From contig OY986967.1 of the NCBI GenBank assembly GCA_963920575.1, positions 25,189,648-25,253,647 of the forward strand: a stretch of 64,000 bases of DNA, given 5' to 3'. How positions within the stretch are numbered: position 1 is the first letter of the stretch; the number at the start of each line of letters is the position of its first letter. Both the position numbers and the translations under genes were made by a program. Below, piece by piece: positions 59,259-64,000 of the stretch. The notes beneath the pieces were generated by a model. That model saw nothing but the letters and a program-made list of their open reading frames with translations. It did no database searches and was not told the origin of the DNA. Origin of the DNA: Narthecium ossifragum (Eukaryota > Streptophyta > Magnoliopsida > Dioscoreales > Nartheciaceae).

Positions 59259-60345
59259 TCACAGAATAACCACCCACTGCCCATCTTCTCTCTCCCCCTC
59301 CAGACCGTGCTGCCACACACTGTGACAGAGGAGGTAGAGCTGAACGGGTACCGGGTACGTAACACCAAAGAACGCAATTATACATTTCAATGTGGCGGAG
59401 ATGAGACCAGACGAGAAGGCGTGGGAGGAACTCAAGGAGTTCAGGCCGGAGAGGTTCTTGACCGGAGGGGACGGGTAAGGGGTTGACATAACTGGGAGCA
59501 GAGAGATCCCAGAGAGATCAAGATGATGCCACTTGGGGTCGGTATAGGAGGATGTGCCCGTCGTTGGGGTTGGTGATTTTGCATCGGGTCGTTCTATCTA
59601 CACCGTCCTAATTACTAAGGACACCGCCCATTTTTTTTATTTCCTAAACTACCCTTGTCTTCAACCTCCCTCCCTCCCTCTCTCTCTCTCTCCCCGATCA
59701 CCCTCTCTCTCTCTCCCACTAGCCTAGCCCGTCATCCCCCACCGGCTTGCTCTCTGTCGCTGAACACCATGCCCGAAGCCACCGCCCTCTCTCTCTCTCT
59801 CTCTCTCTGATCTCTCTCTCGCCGATCTCCCTCGTGGATCTCTCCGGGCGGCTAAATTTAGCTTGCATGCAACCTCCCGAAGCCCTCACCTCTTTCCCCC
59901 TCTCTTTCTCCCTCTATCTCCCCCCCCCCTCTCTCTCTCCCGTCGGAGCAGTTCGGTTTTTAAAAACCGAAATACTGTGTTTTTTTTTCAGTTTTTAAAA
60001 ACCAAATCTTTTAGTTTTTAATAACGAAGGCAATGTTTGGCTTTAAAAAACCAAACTTTTGGTTTCTGTTAGGATATAAAAATTCGAACATGTAGTTAAT
60101 GTTCGGTTTTTAAAAGTCGACTTAGTGTTCGGGTTTTAAAAATCGAAAGTGTGAATGAGGATAGTTTAGGGAAAACAAAAAAATAGCGGTGTCCTTAGAC
60201 ATTTTCGCGGTGTAGATAGAGGCACCCTTTTGCATCTGGAGTGCTTTGTGGCCAATTTGGTTAGGGAGTTCGAGTGGAAGGGTGTGGAAGGGGAGGAGGT
60301 GGACTTGGCTGAGAAGCTGGAGTTCATCGTGGTGATAGAAGATAT
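59259..60345 (+). pseudogene. CYP89-like cytochrome P450 C-terminal pseudogene, split by a MITE
   Basis: Plus-strand frames give LPHTVTEEVELNGYRV, then (after a shift) MRPDEKAWEELKEFRPERFL, TGGDG, a stop, GVDITGSREIP and MMPLGVGIGG. This is the region just before and at the haem-binding loop of a CYP89-type P450. The cysteine loop itself is damaged. The coding thread GLVIL-H is then cut by a 642-bp insertion at 59586 and resumes at about 60228 with [19 protein letters not shown] and [17 protein letters not shown], the typical C terminus. Multiple frameshifts and stops make it non-functional. The first two thirds of the protein are missing. Confidence 0.85.
59577..60236. mobile_element. Mutator-like MITE, 642 bp, with 9-bp target-site duplication
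   Basis: The 9-bp sequence ttttgcatc occurs at 59577-59585 and 60228-60236. The ends between them are inverted repeats: gggtcgttctatctacaccg on the left, and gggtgcctctatctacaccg read from the right. The similarity continues inward through taaggacaccgc for about 45 bases. A 9-bp duplication and GGG...CCC ends fit the Mutator superfamily. The interior has CT-rich runs and, at 59952-60150, several gttcggtttttaaaaaccgaa-like palindromes. No protein is encoded. Removing it rejoins the P450 reading thread. Confidence 0.85.
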
Positions 60346-61846
60346 GGGGTTAGGGTTAGGGTTAAATGGGGTCCGTCACTTTTTCTCTTTTTCACCTACC
60401 ACCTTCCTCTCTATTTTTTTCAATCATTCTTTCATCATTACACTTACCCTTATCCCCATTCCTACCCTTACCCCCATCCTTAACCCCCAACCAAACGCAG
60501 GCAGACTTTTGTTCCCTGGAGGACCAAGTGAAGGTGTATATGTGTTGAAATGTACCCCCTCTCCTCCTACTAACCCCTCCCCTCCACCAAGCAACACATT
60601 CTCCCTCCACATGGACTCCAACAGAATGGTTTAACTTATAACCATCAATCAAATCATCATTATATGAGGCTATGGTTATATCATAACCTTTTGATATCAG
60701 AGGATTGAGAGATTCTCATCATAGGTTTGCTTGAATCCAACGGTTCCTAGGCAGTGGTTTCGCAGTTGTTTAACAACGATTCCTAGGAGAGAGAGGGGTG
60801 GGGGTGGTTACGGGAGAGAGTTTATGAGAGAGAGAGAGAGAGAGTAGTGTGGGTTGGGACATCGGCGTTCAGGGAGGAGAGGTGAAGTGAAGGCGGAAGC
60901 GACGAGCCGACGTTCAAGGAGGAGAGGAGTCCAGTCTCGCAGCAGTGTTGGCGGTGGAGGTTATCGAGTGTGGCAGCTGCTACCGCCAATGACGTCATCC
61001 TCCCATTATTGCACGTGATTTCTTCTGAGGCTTTGCCTGCGACTGGCGCCAAGGAGAAGAGAAAGAGGTTGGAGCCGGTGTTGGAGGACGGAGGCGAGGA
61101 GTCCAGTCTCGCAAGTCGCCGTTCACAGAGGAGAGGAGTTCAGTCTCGCAGCAACGTCAGCGGTGGAGGGAGGTTGGGGTGGCTTGTGGCGGAGCTCGAC
61201 GGCGAAGAGCAGCCATGGCGGTCGGGCGTTGGGCGTTGGGGTTCCAACGGGTGACGATATCGAAGGAGGAGACGCCGTGGAAGAGAGACCTCAAGATGGG
61301 TTCTAGGCGGGCGGGGCTGGTGATGAAAGAGAGAGGTGGGGTGGGTGAGGGTACCTCTGTCGTGATTCCGAGCTCCTCCACCGGTGTCTGGACCTCCGAC
61401 CTCTCGACCTCCCCGATCTCATCACCCGACCTCGCCCGTCGCAAACGGGGAAGTGGAGCGAATGATGTGGATGCGTCGTCGCCAGAGCGGGGAAGTGGAC
61501 GCATCACCGAGTTAGACTGTGCTGGAGAAGAAAGGCTTCAAAATGATGGTGTTTGCTGGCGGCGAGGAGGAGGAAGGAAAGAGGGGAAGAAGAATAGAAA
61601 AGAAGAAGACAAGGGAGGAGAGAAGAAAAGGAGAGTCTTATAATTCAAGCCAAAACCATAGTTTTTGCTCTTATAATTCAAACCAAAACCATAGTTTTGA
61701 GATCATTTTGCTCCTCATTTAATGCCGAGCCATCCATTCTCTCGTCGTGCAATAATGCATTTAATGCACTCAGCTTTATTCTCTCTCCACCCTCTGGCAC
61801 TATCCATTCTCTCACATCCTACGTTGTATTTTTGAGCCGTGATATA
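60346..61846. repeat. Repeat-rich intergenic DNA, no gene supported
   Basis: A GC-rich unit (ggaggagaggagtccagtctcgcagcagtg near 60916) is repeated with changes near 61095 and 61129. Around 61637-61695 a 40-bp unit (cttataattcaagccaaaac) is repeated twice. Overlapping open frames at 60970-61643 have no family resemblance and appear to be composition artefacts. The stretch 60352-60365 has three ttaggg-like units. Confidence 0.4.
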
Positions 61847-61959
61847 TAGCCAACCCATTAATGGGTTGTCTATCAGCCAACCTTACGTGTGGGGTCTGGA
61901 TTGTCGCCACGTGGCAATCCAGATTTCACATATTTCAAAGCAAACGCCCTTCTCCTCAG

Positions 61960-62330
61960 TCCTCCATGTCTCTGAACAATCATGGACGCGATCCTCCCGG
62001 CTTCACCGAAGATGTCAAGCATGGTGGTGTAGGTGAAGTGGTCGTGCTTGAATCCGGGTAGGCTGGTTGCGGCCCAGTTGAAGAAAAGCCAATCCATTGG
62101 GGGGTGAGACTTGACGACCCTGCCCACGGTGTAGGAGTCCCAACGCACGGGGAGTTGGGGGAGCTGCGCGAGGGCGGCGTCCCAGGTAACGTAGCGGAGG
62201 AGGTTGGAGATGGTGGCGACGGTGGTTCGCGTATAGGTGGGAGTGGTGGTAGTGGCGGCGGGTTCGGCGAGGGGTTTACGGTGGTGGGGTTTGGGGAAGC
62301 GGCGGCCACGGCTAAGAGAAGCAGTGGTTG
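61960..62330 (-). pseudogene. PPR protein fragment
   Basis: The minus strand reads TISNLLRYVTWDAALAQLPQ, LPVRWDSYTVGRVVKSHPPM, DWLFFNWAATSLPGFKHDHF and TYTTMLDIFGEAGRIASM. FTYTTMLDIFGEAGRI is a typical P-class pentatricopeptide repeat, and the WDxALxxLPxxPVRWDSYTV segment precedes the first repeat in a known group of organelle-targeted PPR proteins. After about 61980 the homology ends at the terminal repeat region. A full PPR gene would have many more repeats, so this is a truncated copy, with no start codon of its own that I can support. Confidence 0.75.
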
Positions 62331-62468
62331 TGCGACATGCCTCGCCGACGTAGAAACCTCGATAACTTCTTCCTGCCCGGCAAGCATGGCCGCCGCCTGG
62401 GCATGGCACGCCGACTGCTTCATCCGCTACGACTCCAAAATTTTCATCGGACACCAGCGAGTGGGCAA

Positions 62469-62594
62469 CTAAAGATGGGTGAAGCACATTTCCTCCGCCT
62501 TTGTCTCCTCACCGTCGACATGGTCGGTATTCCTCTGTTGCCCGCATGCAAGGTTGAGCTCGAGGTCGAGAGCCATTTGCGCCTTTCCGGCCAT
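62469..62594 (-). other. Short frame with an EAR-like LDLELNL motif
   Basis: Between the P450 and PPR fragments a 41-codon frame starts MAGKAQMALDLELNLACGQQ and ends at TAG. LxLxL (here LDLEL) is the core of EAR repression motifs in plant transcription factors. I cannot assign a family and the frame may be accidental. It is noted because it could be a third captured fragment. Confidence 0.2.
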
Positions 62595-62639
62595 CTTGTT
62601 TTCCTGCGCCTCCTCTGTTTTTTTATTTTTGCTCTGTTT

Positions 62640-63061
62640 TCTATTTCTCCAACCTGGCGATGCGGCGAGGGGAGAGGAGCTCGTGGACGCAGAGGCGGCG
62701 GGCCTGGCACCAGTAGGGGCCGGCGAGGGAGAAGGTGACGTCGGAGGGGCCGAAGGAGAGGAGCTGTGGGTGGGAGGAGAGGGCGGCGTCGTGGGTTGAG
62801 GACTTTGCGAGCGAGGCGCGGGGAGGAGACCACGACGGTGGGGACTTGGCCGAGCTGGAGGTGGAGGATGCGGCCCAGGCGGGAGGAGAGGTGAGCGAGG
62901 ACGTGGTGGGGAGGAGAGGAGGAGAACAAGAGGTGGTGGAGGTGGCCGAGTATTGGAAGGGAAGTGGGAGAGGGGGGTAGGCTGCGGCGACGACGACGAC
63001 GGAGGACGAGGATGGTCGCGGCGAGTGGGACGAGGAGTGTCAGGGCGTTGACGAGATCCAT
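62640..63061 (-). pseudogene. Cytochrome P450 N-terminal fragment with frameshift
   Basis: Starting at the ATG complementary to 63059-63061, the frame has a membrane anchor (DLVNALTLLVPLAATILVL) followed by RRRRRR and the proline-rich hinge LPPSPTSLPILGHLHHL, which define a microsomal plant P450 of the CYP71 clan. GRILHLQLGQVPTVVVSSPR leads to ARKVL. A single-base loss then shifts the frame, and the protein continues in another frame as THDAALSSHPQLLSFGPSDV, TFSLAGPYWCQARRLCVHEL and LSPRRIARLE. The helix-C PYWxxxRR motif is intact. All later P450 regions, including the haem loop, are absent. The fragment ends near 62645 and is carried inside the 61847-63175 element. Confidence 0.8.
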
Positions 63062-63175
63062 CCGGTGGAGTATGGAGAAGGGGGGAAGCCTGTTAACGAA
63101 TTGACTGCCACGTGTTGGAAATCTAGGTTAGCCACCTCAGGTTGGCTATCAGCCAACTAATGAGTGGGTTGGCTA

Positions 63176-63800
63176 GGAAACATTTCTCTTTTTGATGAGT
63201 TGAGGCATTACACCTTTATTCCGATCGTAATGCGAGGACTCATTCTTAGCAATGACTGCTCACTTAAAAGTTAGTATTTACTCATGCTCTTATCTCTAGC
63301 TCTCTCTTTTTCCTCTAACACGATCTCCACCTTCGATCGCCCGATCTTGTTCTCCAACGGCGAAGCCCGGTATCTATTTCTTTTCTTTTTTTCTCTCGGT
63401 TTAGTAATAATGTTATCATCGGCTTCCTCATCAGGTCTAGCTCTACCTTCATCAGCTTTTCTTAATTAATATTGGTATGAAATCCATCTCTTCTATTTTT
63501 TTTTTTTTTTGACAACTTCTTTTTTGAAGGAGTATTTATCAGTTAGTAGATATGTGAGGAGTATTATAGTTACAACAAACTATTTTTACAGTCTCTATTT
63601 TCAATATTATGTTTTACAACCGATTCCTTATTCTTATTCCGGAATATTTTATTTTTCAACGGATTCGTTCTTTATTTATTGGAGAAGAGTAGAAGGAGTA
63701 TTCTTTAAGAAATAAAGAAAGAATCCGTCAAATAACAAAATATTCCCATAATAAGAACAAGAAGAGGAAGAGATGGCGTATAGAGAAAGAATAAGTTTTT
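63176..63800. other. Intergenic, no gene recognised
   Basis: Pyrimidine-rich then AT-rich sequence with a T run near 63500-63511. A frame at 63509-63715 is AT-driven and unlike any family I know. Confidence 0.35.
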
Positions 63801-64000
63801 GTGCACATGTCATTTCATATGTACATGAATCGATAATAGGCTACCGATAGACATATATCGGTAGTGAGTTACCGATAGACATGTATATGAATCGACAACG
63901 GACCTATCGGTAGTGGAATACCGATATGTTATACATGCCTATCGATAGACCATTACCGATAGACATGTATATGATTTAGTACATGTGAAATGCACATGCC
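63801..64000. mobile_element. Hairpin-forming MITE-like element, cut by the window edge
   Basis: The left end gtgcacatgtcatttcatat is mirrored at the far right by gtacatgtgaaatgcacatg on the opposite strand. Between them a unit of the form taccgatagacatgtata repeats in direct and inverted orientation (about 63842, 63860, 63870, 63898, 63923, 63954). The whole 200 bases could fold into one long hairpin. No coding capacity. The right boundary may lie beyond the window. Confidence 0.55.

Larger units (their letters stand above)
61847..63175 (-). mobile_element. Pack-type element with captured P450 and PPR gene fragments
   Basis: The outer ends are imperfect inverted repeats of about 40 bases: tagccaacccattaatgggt on the left and, from the right, tagccaacccactcattagt, both followed by a second agccaacct block. 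Between them lie, in the same minus orientation, a P450 N-terminal fragment and a PPR N-terminal fragment. Both are unrelated to the terminal repeats. This arrangement is that of Pack-MULE/Pack-TIR elements. I could not identify a target-site duplication, so the exact ends are not proven. Confidence 0.65.

Noticed and set aside
60350..60368. Three ttaggg units in ggggttagggttagggttaaa, resembling telomere repeats
   Set aside because: Only three units, and they fall in the continuation of the P450 reading frame. Too short to call an interstitial telomere.
60970..61643. Open frames of 94-154 codons in the repeat-rich region
   Set aside because: They overlap in several frames and are built from a repeated GC-rich unit. 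No family resemblance.

Overview
The window is a piece of a flowering-plant nuclear genome. It has intron-containing genes with plant-specific products (a BIM-type bHLH factor, a TIC20 chloroplast import subunit, a plant O-fucosyltransferase-family protein), GA-rich leaders, MITEs, LINEs and hAT/Mutator-like DNA transposons, and one 200-base run of N. The very GC-rich first exons and short GC-rich gene fragments suggest a monocot, but I cannot name the species.

Five loci look like working protein-coding genes, and several smaller candidates follow. From left to right they are: a single-exon membrane protein on the minus strand (9783-10448); a 12-exon BIM1-like bHLH gene on the plus strand (18881-25814), whose splice phases fit end to end to give 529 residues; a single-exon TIC20-II-like gene (26412-27044); an 8-exon O-fucosyltransferase-family gene on the minus strand (34857-38107, 527 residues); and an 11-exon S9A oligopeptidase B-like gene on the minus strand (46372-58961, about 791 residues with a complete Ser/Asp/His triad). 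Three tandemly related tiny genes (4367-4570, 8165-8368, 8388-8549) share a conserved C-terminal signature and have no function I recognise. A 171-residue membrane ORF at 32866-33381 (minus) is a weaker candidate.

Region 1-10 kb is a patchwork of LTR-like remnants and duplications. A 1.3-1.5 kb segment carrying the small gene occurs twice, separated by a decayed LINE and a ROH1/BYPASS1-like pseudogene. A second duplication copied the 3' end of the 9.8 kb membrane gene to 1466-1613. Region 10.5-18.9 kb has no clear gene. It holds a GC-rich block with seven G-boxes, a hAT transposase pseudogene, MITEs, and the BIM1 upstream region with five more G-boxes. Region 25-34 kb holds TIC20 and two LINE fragments with clean target-site duplications. 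Region 38-46 kb holds the assembly gap, a roughly 23-bp minisatellite with higher-order structure, a UDP-glycosyltransferase pseudogene and a small hAT element.

Region 46-64 kb is dominated by the oligopeptidase gene, whose fifth intron contains a 1,976-bp hAT element with perfect 18-bp terminal repeats. Beyond its promoter lie a CYP89-like P450 pseudogene split by a Mutator-like MITE, and a Pack-type element carrying fragments of a P450 gene and a PPR gene between terminal inverted repeats. The genes do not form a common pathway. The recurring theme is transposon capture, insertion and gene-fragment duplication around a few conserved housekeeping or regulatory genes.
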